Shown here: positions 1 through 6,165 of the stretch, piece after piece
Numbering within the stretch: position 1 is the first letter of the stretch
Layout of the letters: the number at the start of each line of letters is the position of its first letter
Assembly (NCBI GenBank): GCA_003820635.1
Contig: RPOS01000084.1
Span: 1 to 13,530, forward strand
Reading direction: 5' to 3'
Length of the DNA stretch: 13,530 nt
From: Verrucomicrobiaceae bacterium
GTDB taxonomy: Bacteria > Verrucomicrobiota > Verrucomicrobiae > Verrucomicrobiales > Akkermansiaceae
The notes under the pieces: model-generated
What the model saw: only the letters and a program-made list of their open reading frames with translations
The model's database searches: none
What the model was told of the DNA's origin: nothing
Position numbers and translations under genes: made by a program

Positions 1-1077
1 GCCACTGCCGGTGACGTGGTAGTGCCTTCCGCCCGCGTGGATTTCCCGCACGGTCATCTGATTTTGCGTGAGGGTGCCGGTTTTATCCGAGCAAATGACC
101 GTGGTGCTGCCGAGCGTCTCGACCGCGGGCAGTTTCCGGATGATCGCACGCTGCCTGGCCATGCGCGAGACACCGATCGCCAGAGTGATCGTGAGCGCCG
201 CAGGCAGCCCCTCGGGAATCGCTCCGACGGCCAACGCAACGGCGGCCATGAACATGTCCACCCACGATTCGCCGCGCAGGGTGCCGACGATGAACGTGAG
301 CGCCGAGAGCCCGAGGATCACATAGAGCAAGAGTCGGCTGAACTGCGCGATCTTGCGCGTGAGAGGCGTCTGCAAATTATCCGCCGTATGGATCAGCCCT
401 GCGATGCGGCCCATCTCCGTCTGGTCGCCGGTGGCGAAAACGACGCCCTCGCCCTGACCGTAAGTGACCAGCGTCCCGGTGAAAGCCAGGTTCGTGCGCT
501 CGGCGAGGATGGATCCGGCGGGAAGCGGTGCGGTCTGCTTTTCGACCGGGACGGATTCGCCGGTCAGCGCGGCTTCCTCGATTTGTAAATTGCGCAGTTG
601 CAACAAGCGCAGGTCGGCTGGCACGCGGTCGCCGGATTGCAGCAGCACCACGTCGCCGGGCACGAGTTGCGCCGAGGGAATCCGCAACTTTACGCCGCCG
701 CGCCGCACCGTGGCCTCGGTGATGACCATCTTCGCCAACGCGTCGATGGCCTTTTCCGCCTTCGCCTCCTGGAGATAGCCGATGATGGCATTGATGAACA
801 CGACTCCAAAAATAACCGACGCGTCCACCCATTCGCCCAGCGCCACCGTAATGCCTGTGGCTGCGAGCAGGATGTAAATGAGCGGTTGGTGGAACTGCAG
901 AAGGAAGCGCATCCATTCGCTGAGCCGCTTCTGCGCGGTCATCTGGTTGGGGCCGAACTGCCGCAAGCGCTGCTCGACATCGGCCTGCGTTAAGCCAACC
1001 GCCGGTGTGCACTCCAGAAGTCCGCTCACTTCTTCGGCACGAAGTTCGTGCCAGTTGGCATGGGTGAACGCTTTCAT
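1..1077 (-). CDS. P-type cation-transporting ATPase (PacL/SERCA-like), N-terminal part, truncated by window edge
   Basis: This encodes the first 359 residues of a P-type ATPase, an ATP-driven cation pump of the inner membrane; the ORF is open to base 1, so the nucleotide-binding domain and C-terminal membrane helices lie outside. Residues 1-70 match the Cation_ATPase_N domain (FGPN at about 41-44). The first membrane pair follows, then the actuator loop with TGES at 172-175, then the membrane-helix-4 motif PEGLP at 288-292, then the phosphorylation motif DKTGT with the acceptor Asp at 331. The 43-residue spacing from PEGLP to the aspartate equals that of SERCA, and PEGLP is typical of type II calcium or related cation pumps rather than heavy-metal (CPC) pumps. 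The start at 1077 gives the canonical N-terminus; no strong Shine-Dalgarno is visible. An inverted repeat lies just upstream (1088-1106). The substrate (calcium, magnesium or other) cannot be fixed from this part. Confidence 0.93.
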   Translation of the reverse strand, partial: MKAFTHANWHELRAEEVSGLLECTPAVGLTQADVEQRLRQFGPNQMTAQKRLSEWMRFLLQFHQPLIYILLAATGITVALGEWVDASVIFGVVFINAIIGYLQEAKAEKAIDALAKMVITEATVRRGGVKLRIPSAQLVPGDVVLLQSGDRVPADLRLLQLRNLQIEEAALTGESVPVEKQTAPLPAGSILAERTNLAFTGTLVTYGQGEGVVFATGDQTEMGRIAGLIHTADNLQTPLTRKIAQFSRLLLYVILGLSALTFIVGTLRGESWVDMFMAAVALAVGAIPEGLPAALTITLAIGVSRMARQRAIIRKLPAVETLGSTTVICSDKTGTLTQNQMTVREIHAGGRHYHVTGSG

Positions 1078-1087
1078 TTTTTCAAGC

Positions 1088-1106
1088 GTGTTAGGTTTGC
1101 TAACAC
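1088..1106. repeat. perfect 7-bp inverted repeat upstream of the ATPase gene
   Basis: GTGTTAG (1088-1094) and CTAACAC (1100-1106) are perfect reverse complements separated by GTTTG. The repeat ends 11 bases before the ATPase start codon, so it is either an operator over the transcription start or a hairpin in the mRNA leader. The sequence shows only the symmetry; a regulatory role is inference. Confidence 0.5.
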
Positions 1107-1162
1107 CAATAGCCCGGCTCAGATCGCGCCACAAGGAAAAGCGGCAGACGGGCCGACGAATT

Positions 1163-1188
1163 CACACCCAGGCCGATGGGCTGGTGTG
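1163..1188. repeat. imperfect hairpin, 26 bases
   Basis: Five pairs CACAC/GTGTG close the structure. After one bulged C, CAG pairs with CTG, then comes a G-G mismatch and CC/GG around a GAT loop. There is no following T-run on either strand, so it is not an obvious terminator. Role unknown. Confidence 0.4.
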
Positions 1189-1223
1189 GCATGGGTCTTT
1201 TGCCCTGGTTTCTCTTAGAGCCG

Positions 1224-1238
1224 GCCATTAAAAATGGC
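1224..1238. repeat. perfect 6-bp inverted repeat abutting the 1236-1389 element
   Basis: GCCATT (1224-1229) and AATGGC (1233-1238) are separated by AAA. The right arm shares its last three bases with the left arm of the larger 11-bp inverted repeat, so the two structures are mutually exclusive if folded. No target-site duplication is visible flanking the larger element. Confidence 0.4.
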
Positions 1239-1389
1239 AGGGACCGCTTTGCCTGCGGCCATGCGGGATGTGCTTCGCGTTTGGCAAGTGCCGCTACAAG
1301 CGGCCAAGGCATCCCGAGAGGTCCGGTGCGTGAGACGTGAATGAAAAGCGAATCAGAAAGCCGGACCGTCCGGAGGATCGGTCCCTGCC
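1236..1389. repeat. nested inverted-repeat element, MITE-like or structured RNA
   Basis: The 154-bp stretch is bounded by perfect 11-bp inverted arms, GGCAGGGACCG (1236-1246) and CGGTCCCTGCC (1379-1389). Inside are two further non-crossing stems: CGGGATG (1264-1270) with CATCCCG (1310-1316), which encloses a GCCGCT/AGCGGC hairpin (1290-1295 and 1299-1304); and GGTCCGG (1320-1326) with CCGGACC (1361-1367). The latter competes with a local palindrome CCGGAC-C-GTCCGG (1361-1373). Together these give a closing stem with two branches. This is the shape of a structured RNA, or of a short non-autonomous transposable or REP-type element. No transposase, no clear target-site duplication and no known riboswitch motif are visible. 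Identity unknown. Confidence 0.6.
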
Positions 1390-1591
1390 CTCAGCAATAT
1401 TCAGACAGCCTCTCAGTTCCTAACCCGGCAAAGCCGGAGGCCTACGCTCAGAAAAACCGTCGCAAACATGATCACATTTCGTGAGTAAGGGACTAAAAAT
1501 GAGGTGGCTCTGGCGGCTTGCAGTTCCGTTATTGACCAGCAAGCCGGGGAATCCCATGTTCACCACTGTTGTCAGCCCCAGCACCGATTTC

Positions 1592-1612
1592 CCTCCGGGG
1601 GGAGGCGGAGTG
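1592..1612 (+). promoter_or_regulatory. ribosome binding site in a possible hairpin, next to GTG start
   Basis: GGAGG (1601-1605) is a full Shine-Dalgarno core four bases before the in-frame GTG at 1610. It is preceded, after a GGGG loop, by its exact complement CCTCC (1592-1596), so the ribosome site can fold into a 5-bp G/C hairpin. It supports GTG 1610 as the start of the CNNM gene; the alternative ATG at 1631 has no Shine-Dalgarno at normal distance. Whether the hairpin controls translation is inference. Confidence 0.45.
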
Positions 1613-2719
1613 AAGCTCCATCTGCAAATCATGACTCTTCTTATCTCCTACATACTGCTCGCCCTCGTCGTCTCGTTCGTATGTTCCCTGCTCGAGGCAA
1701 GCCTTCTCACCATCACTCCATCGGCGGTCAACAGCGCCAAGCAAAAGGGCAAGCGCTGGGCCGAGCGCATGGAGTCATACAAGAATGACATCGATCGGCC
1801 GCTGTCGGCGATTCTGACACTCAATACCGTGGCCCATACCATGGGGGGCGTCGGCGCGGGTGCCGAATACGCCAGACTTTTTCCCGGGAAGACAGGTGAA
1901 GCGATCTTTGCTGGCGCACTTACCATTGCGATCCTGATCTTGACGGAAATCATCCCGAAGACCCTCGGCTCGCGCTATGCGGTCCCTTTGGCAGGAGTCA
2001 CCACCGCCATCCTCAGGGTGATGATCGTCGGCCTCACCCCGCTCGTTTGGATTTCCAAGAAAATCACCCGCCTCATCACGCCGTCAAATCAGGACTTGCC
2101 CAACATGCATCGCGAAGAACTCCTGGCGATGACCCGCATCGGCGCGGAATCTGGACAACTCAAGGAGCGCGAGAGCGAGTTTGTGCACAACTTGATCCAG
2201 CTCCACTCGATGAAGACCTGGGACATCATGACACCGCGTCCGGTGATCTTTGCGTTGCCCGAGACAACGCCCCTGACTGAGTTTGTAAAAATCATCGAAG
2301 AGAAACCCTTCAGCCGGATTCCGGTTTATCAGGGAACCCGCGACGAAATCACCGGTTTTGTAATCCGTGGAGAAGTCTTGTTAGCCCACCTCAAGGATGA
2401 AAATGACACCGCCACACTGGCCGATGTGAAGCGCCCGATCACCGTCACTGCGGAACACGCTCCGGTGGATCAACTCTTTCAAAGGTTTATCGCCGAGCGC
2501 ATCCAAATCACTCTCGTGGTCGATGAATTCGGCACCACCGTCGGACTCGTCAGCTTCGAGGACATCATCGAGACGATCTTCGGCATCGAGATTCTGGACG
2601 AAAAGGACAAGGTCGCCGACATGCAAACCCATGCACGCAACCTCTGGAAGGAACGGGCCCGCAAGATGGGAATCGAACTCGTCGATGAAGAGCCGCAAGC
2701 GGAAACGGCTGATCGCTGA
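1610..2719 (+). CDS. CNNM-domain / CBS-pair membrane protein (HlyC/CorC-like family)
   Basis: A 369-residue inner-membrane protein of the CNNM (DUF21) plus CBS family, whose members are linked to magnesium or cobalt efflux and ion homeostasis. The first 170 or so residues are hydrophobic, with the typical opening stretch containing SFVCSLLEASLLT and later LTEIIPKTLGSRYA. A cytoplasmic CBS pair follows: the first repeat begins at MTPRP and contains PFSRIPVY, the second contains LVVDEFGTTVGLVSFEDIIE. The C-terminal CorC_HlyC domain of about 80 residues found in many relatives is absent; the protein ends about 40 residues after the second CBS repeat. I chose GTG 1610 because of the GGAGG in front; ATG 1631 is a reasonable alternative. 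The frame is open back to 1481, but that part does not resemble the family. It converges on the desaturase gene, 60 bases downstream. Confidence 0.9.
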   Translation: MKLHLQIMTLLISYILLALVVSFVCSLLEASLLTITPSAVNSAKQKGKRWAERMESYKNDIDRPLSAILTLNTVAHTMGGVGAGAEYARLFPGKTGEAIFAGALTIAILILTEIIPKTLGSRYAVPLAGVTTAILRVMIVGLTPLVWISKKITRLITPSNQDLPNMHREELLAMTRIGAESGQLKERESEFVHNLIQLHSMKTWDIMTPRPVIFALPETTPLTEFVKIIEEKPFSRIPVYQGTRDEITGFVIRGEVLLAHLKDENDTATLADVKRPITVTAEHAPVDQLFQRFIAERIQITLVVDEFGTTVGLVSFEDIIETIFGIEILDEKDKVADMQTHARNLWKERARKMGIELVDEEPQAETADR

Positions 2720-2779
2720 TCAAGATTCGGGACAGGGTTTGCGCGGTGTCAGCGACTCCGCATTGCGGGGCTTCTACAT

Positions 2780-4309
2780 TCAGGCCTCGCGCAGATAGTC
2801 CGATGCGAGATCGACGGGCTGGTAGGAGACGCCGAAGCGGTCGCAGACGAGGTTGGCGCTGATGCGGCCGGATTCGTAGATGGTGGGTAGTCCGCTGCCG
2901 GGGTGGGTGCCGCCGCCGACGAGGTAGCAGTTGTCGAAGCCGTTGTAGCGGTTGTGCGGGCGGAAGTAGAGCATCTGGGTGAGCGTGTGGGCGAGGTTGA
3001 ACGTGGCACCCATGAAGATGGACGCGCTTTCCCAATCGGCCGGGCTGATGATGCGCTTGGCGATGATGCGGCGCCGCAGGTCCTTCATGCCGGTGCGCTG
3101 CTCGATACGGGCGAGGATTTTCTCGGCGTATGTCTCCTTGTGGTTTTCCCAATCGAAACCATGGCGGTTGTTGATGGTGGGCACCAGGATGTAGAGGCCG
3201 GACTGCCCCGCCGGCGCGACCTGCGGATCGGTGATGGAGGAGTTGCGGATGTAGATGGACATGTCGTCGGAAACGTGGCGCTCGCTCTGGATGTCGGCCA
3301 CGTTCGCCTTGTAGTCGTCCGCGAAGAGGATGTGGTGGTGCGGCTCGTCCGGATAGATGGTGTCCAGCCCGAGATAGAGCATGAAGGTGGAGCAGGAGAA
3401 CTTGCGGCGGCGCATTTTCCCCTCGGGCTCATTGCGCGCGCCGAAGAGGCGGGTGGCGGCGTGGCCGTAGTCGGCATTGACGATGACGGCATCGGTGCTG
3501 ATGCGCTCGCCGTTTTCGAGTTCCGCTCCGCTGAGGGTGCGGCCGTGGTGGAGAAGTTGCTTCACCGGCGATTCGAGCCGCAGCTCGCCGCCGAGTTCCT
3601 GGAACACATCGGCCATCGAGTGCGAGATGCGGTTGAGTCCGCCCTGGACGTGATAGACGCCGTAGCGGTATTCGGTGAAGGAGAGGATGCTGAACAGCGC
3701 CGGGCAGTGCCACGGGCTCATGCCGAGGTACTTCGCCTGGAAGGTGAAGGCTAGCTTGAGCCGCTCGTCATGGAAATAGTCGCCCAGCACATCGTGCACG
3801 CTGCGGGTGGTCAGCACGTGGGGCAGCGCGCGCAGCAGGCTCGGCCGCAGGTAGGCGCTGGGCTTGTGGTAGGGATACTGCAGGCAGGGGTAAATGGTGC
3901 GGAACTTGTCTCCCTGCTCGACCATGTAGCGTTGGAATCCCTCGCTGCTGCCGGGGAACACGCGCTCGAGCTCGGCGGCCATTTTCATGGCATCACTGTA
4001 GGTGTGCAGCGAGGTGTCGCCCCAGCTCAGGCGGGTCATCGGGCTGAGGTTGATGAAATCCAGATGATCGTCGCTATTGCGGCCGGTCTCGGCGTAAATT
4101 TCATCGAGGCAGAATTTCTGGTGGAGGAAGGTCGGGCCGAGATCAAAGGAAAAATCGTCGAGCTTCACCTCCGAGTTGCGGCCGCCGACGCGATCGTTTT
4201 TTTCCACGATGGTGACGCGGAAACCGCGGTGGGCGAGGAGCATTCCAGCGGTGAGGCCACCCGGACCGGCACCGACGATGAGGATGTGTTTTTGATTGGC
4301 TGTGGGCAT
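2780..4309 (-). CDS. phytoene desaturase family FAD-dependent oxidoreductase (CrtI/CrtN type)
   Basis: A 509-residue flavoprotein of the bacterial carotenoid desaturase family, which introduces double bonds into C40 phytoene or C30 diapophytoene-type substrates. The N-terminus holds the dinucleotide-binding fold with GAGPGG at 13-18, an acidic residue (E36) at the end of strand 2, and VGGRN just after. The C-terminus has the family signature YLVGGGTHPGSGLP (462-475), preceded by FRPHNRYNGFDN. Length is normal for CrtI (about 490-510). No other carotenoid gene (crtB, crtE, hpnCDE, cyclase) is in the window, so C40 versus C30 substrate and desaturase versus isomerase or oxygenase activity cannot be decided; hence no gene symbol. 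The start at 4309 is six residues before the FAD-binding strand; no clear Shine-Dalgarno. It is transcribed away from the tRNA-Met gene. Confidence 0.9.
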   Translation of the reverse strand: MPTANQKHILIVGAGPGGLTAGMLLAHRGFRVTIVEKNDRVGGRNSEVKLDDFSFDLGPTFLHQKFCLDEIYAETGRNSDDHLDFINLSPMTRLSWGDTSLHTYSDAMKMAAELERVFPGSSEGFQRYMVEQGDKFRTIYPCLQYPYHKPSAYLRPSLLRALPHVLTTRSVHDVLGDYFHDERLKLAFTFQAKYLGMSPWHCPALFSILSFTEYRYGVYHVQGGLNRISHSMADVFQELGGELRLESPVKQLLHHGRTLSGAELENGERISTDAVIVNADYGHAATRLFGARNEPEGKMRRRKFSCSTFMLYLGLDTIYPDEPHHHILFADDYKANVADIQSERHVSDDMSIYIRNSSITDPQVAPAGQSGLYILVPTINNRHGFDWENHKETYAEKILARIEQRTGMKDLRRRIIAKRIISPADWESASIFMGATFNLAHTLTQMLYFRPHNRYNGFDNCYLVGGGTHPGSGLPTIYESGRISANLVCDRFGVSYQPVDLASDYLREA

Positions 4310-4415
4310 GAAACGGGCGTGTGACGCGCGACTTTAGGCGCTGTCGTAAGGAAGGCAAACACCGTGCCAGAAAATTTCCGGTGGACAATCCGGCGGCCGG
4401 AAGTTAACCGTCTGC

Positions 4416-4430
4416 CCCCGCAGCGCGGGG
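4416..4430. repeat. GC hairpin upstream of tRNA-Met
   Basis: CCCCGC (4416-4421) and GCGGGG (4425-4430) form a perfect 6-bp stem with a 3-base loop. An AT-rich TATTAAA (4431-4437) follows directly, eight bases before the mature tRNA 5' end. TATTAA resembles a -10 box but is too close to the tRNA for a normal leader unless the leader is almost absent. Function not determined. Confidence 0.35.
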
Positions 4431-4444
4431 TATTAAACGAATCT

Positions 4445-4519
<75 letters not shown>

Positions 4520-5048
4520 GATTCAAGTGATTAAGGATGAGTGTCTTGCGCGTTTCCGGCTTGCCCTTGTTAGGGGAGTGTTCACAGTCAATGTTCACAA
4601 AACGCAAACGCAACCTAGTCGCAACAAGCTCATTGTCCTAATTGCGGAATCCCAGCGGCAAAATTTGCGCATGAGTCCGGGTAGCCGCCTTCGATTTTCC
4701 GGTGAAAGGAGACTCCTTGTGCCACGCGGATCAGGATGCGCGGTCAGGTTCCGGCTGATAGGAAAGCTCGCGGGCTTTTTCTATCCCACTGGTTGGGGAT
4801 GGTCACAGAATTGATGCACAACGAAGAAACTGTGGAGTCCAAAGAGGAAAAACTGGAGGCGGCCGTACTAGGACTTCACGAAGACGTTCGCAAAAAAGTA
4901 GTTGTGAAGCGGTTCCCAGCAGTCGCGGTAAAGCGCGTTGATCGGCTCGACCAAAGTCGGCTCGTCAAGCCGGTCAACAGGATCCGTGGATTCTCCCGCT
5001 CTCTGGTCTGGACAGGCGGGGAGGGGAGCGGCAGATTGCTTGTGCTTT
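4520..5048. other. region between tRNA-Met and the Lpt permease with no convincing gene
   Basis: Plus-strand open frames here have no recognisable domain and irregular composition. On the minus strand, the frame 5065-4868 reads like protein for its last 40 codons (third positions mostly G or C; segment EPINALYRDCWEPLHNYFF, then stop at 4870-4868). It has no ATG and hits a stop at 5068, inside the permease start region, so at most it is a relic. A hairpin lies at 4757-4785. There is no second copy of the tRNA 3' end, so there is no sign of tRNA-site integration within view. Confidence 0.4.
4757..4785. terminator. hairpin with T-rich arm, possible terminator
   Basis: GATAG GAAAGCT (4757-4768) pairs with the region 4773-4785 that ends CTATC, over a CGCG loop. 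This gives about twelve pairs with two G-U wobbles and one bulged T. The 3' arm carries five Ts (4776-4780), so the inner stem AAAGC/GCTTT plus T-run looks like a weak intrinsic terminator on the plus strand. It lies about 240 bases after the tRNA and 260 bases before the permease gene. Confidence 0.3.
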
Positions 5049-6152
5049 ATGCGTATTTCGGACCGCTACATCGGGAAACAGGTGCTCATGGGCACCTTGT
5101 ATGCGGTGCTGGTGCTGGGGCTGGTGTTGTTGTTGGGAAACCTCTTCAAGAAAATCCAGCCGTTGTTGGTGGACCAGAAGGCGCCGCTGGAGCTGGTGCT
5201 GCGTTTCGTGCTGAGCGTGTTGCCGCTCTCGCTGATGTACACTGTGCCGTGGGGGTTTCTATCCGCCGTGCTGCTGGTCTTCGGCCGCTTGTCCTCGGGC
5301 CAGGAAATCACGGCCTTCCGTGTGGCGGGCATCAGCCTGGTGCGCTTGGCCGCGCCGGTGTTTGTGATCGGCGCGCTGCTGTCGTTGGGAAACCTGTGGA
5401 TCAACATCAACGTGGTGCCGCAATCCAAGGCCACCTCCGCGCAGTTGATTTACGAGCAGGCCTCGCGCGATCCTGACTCGCTGCTCAAGCCCGGCATGGT
5501 CCAGGGCAATTTCAAGGCCAGCGGCAATGACTCCCAGAAAGTGCTCATCGAGGGCAAGCTCGGCGACTGGGTGGAGGGTTTCCATTTCTATCAGATCCCG
5601 GGTGGTGATGGCGGCGCGCGCACCTACGTCCATGCCGAGCGCGCCGCGCTGACGGTGGACCAGGCCAAGAGCCAGCTGCGCATCAAGCTGGAGAACGCTT
5701 TTTTCGAAACCCGCAAGCCGGATGGCACCGTGGAAATGGCCTTTGCGGGGCATGCCGAGCCCCTGCTCATCGATCTCAAGAATCCGCGCAGCCGCCGCAA
5801 GCGCGCGAGTGCCATGAGCAATGAGGAAATCCGCGAGCTCATCGCCAACGATCCGGAGCTCACGCCGGAAAGAAAGGTGCGCCTCCGCCTGGAGATCACC
5901 AAGCGCTACACGTTTTCCATGGCCTGCCTGGCCTTCGCCTTCATCGCCGTGCCACTGGGCCTCAACTCCCGCCGCCGGGACTCCTCCGGAGGCTTGATCC
6001 TGAGCCTGCTGATCGGCACCGCTTATTTCCTCGTGACGATGATGGCGGAGCAGTTCAAGTCGGACGCGGGAGCCACCGCCTGCCTGTGGGCACCCAATGT
6101 TGTCTGTGTGTTGTTAGGATTATTCCTTTTCCGCAGGGCGCGTTTCAAGTAA
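5049..6152 (+). CDS. LptF/LptG (YjgP/YjgQ) family permease
   Basis: A 367-residue inner-membrane permease of the family that, as an LptF-LptG pair with the LptB ATPase, extracts lipopolysaccharide from the inner membrane and passes it to the periplasmic bridge. Visible architecture: three N-terminal membrane segments (about 14-34, 50-75, 98-120), with the family hallmark GQEITAFRVAGIS after the second; then a periplasmic beta-rich domain to about 280; then three more segments (about 287-304, 314-334, 343-361). Length is normal. Only one member of the pair is here, and I cannot tell F from G. The ATG at 5049 gives the canonical MRISDRYIGKQ start, but the purine-rich GAGGGGAG (5021-5028) lies 20 bases away; a TTG at 5040 would be better spaced. 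It is followed almost at once by the SulP gene. Confidence 0.92.
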   Translation: MRISDRYIGKQVLMGTLYAVLVLGLVLLLGNLFKKIQPLLVDQKAPLELVLRFVLSVLPLSLMYTVPWGFLSAVLLVFGRLSSGQEITAFRVAGISLVRLAAPVFVIGALLSLGNLWININVVPQSKATSAQLIYEQASRDPDSLLKPGMVQGNFKASGNDSQKVLIEGKLGDWVEGFHFYQIPGGDGGARTYVHAERAALTVDQAKSQLRIKLENAFFETRKPDGTVEMAFAGHAEPLLIDLKNPRSRRKRASAMSNEEIRELIANDPELTPERKVRLRLEITKRYTFSMACLAFAFIAVPLGLNSRRRDSSGGLILSLLIGTAYFLVTMMAEQFKSDAGATACLWAPNVVCVLLGLFLFRRARFK

Positions 6153-6165
6153 GGTGCTGCGGTTG

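Larger units (their letters stand above)
1078..1609. other. gene-free region rich in inverted repeats
   Basis: I see no convincing gene in these 532 bases; the open frames here have no recognisable domains. The stretch is the divergent space between the P-type ATPase (minus) and the CNNM gene (plus) and must hold both promoters. It contains many inverted repeats: 1088-1106, 1163-1188, 1224-1238, the nested element 1236-1389, and a CCGGC/GCCGG hairpin at 1425-1437. A weak promoter-like pair for the ATPase on the minus strand is TTGTGG (1134-1129) and TATTGG (1111-1106) with a 17-base spacer, which would put transcription start inside the 1088-1106 repeat. The CNNM reading frame stays open upstream to 1481, but the protein family begins much later. 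Confidence 0.5.

Noticed and set aside
16..1012. Several open frames of 60-211 codons on both strands over the first kilobase
   Set aside because: They overlap the P-type ATPase frame, which carries all diagnostic motifs; they are shadows of a GC-rich gene.
1100..1312. A 70-codon minus-strand frame in the repeat-rich region
   Set aside because: It runs through two hairpins and shows no domain or Shine-Dalgarno; composition follows the repeats.
4527..5048. Plus-strand frames between the tRNA and the permease
   Set aside because: No domain, irregular composition; the longer one continues as an out-of-frame shadow of the permease.
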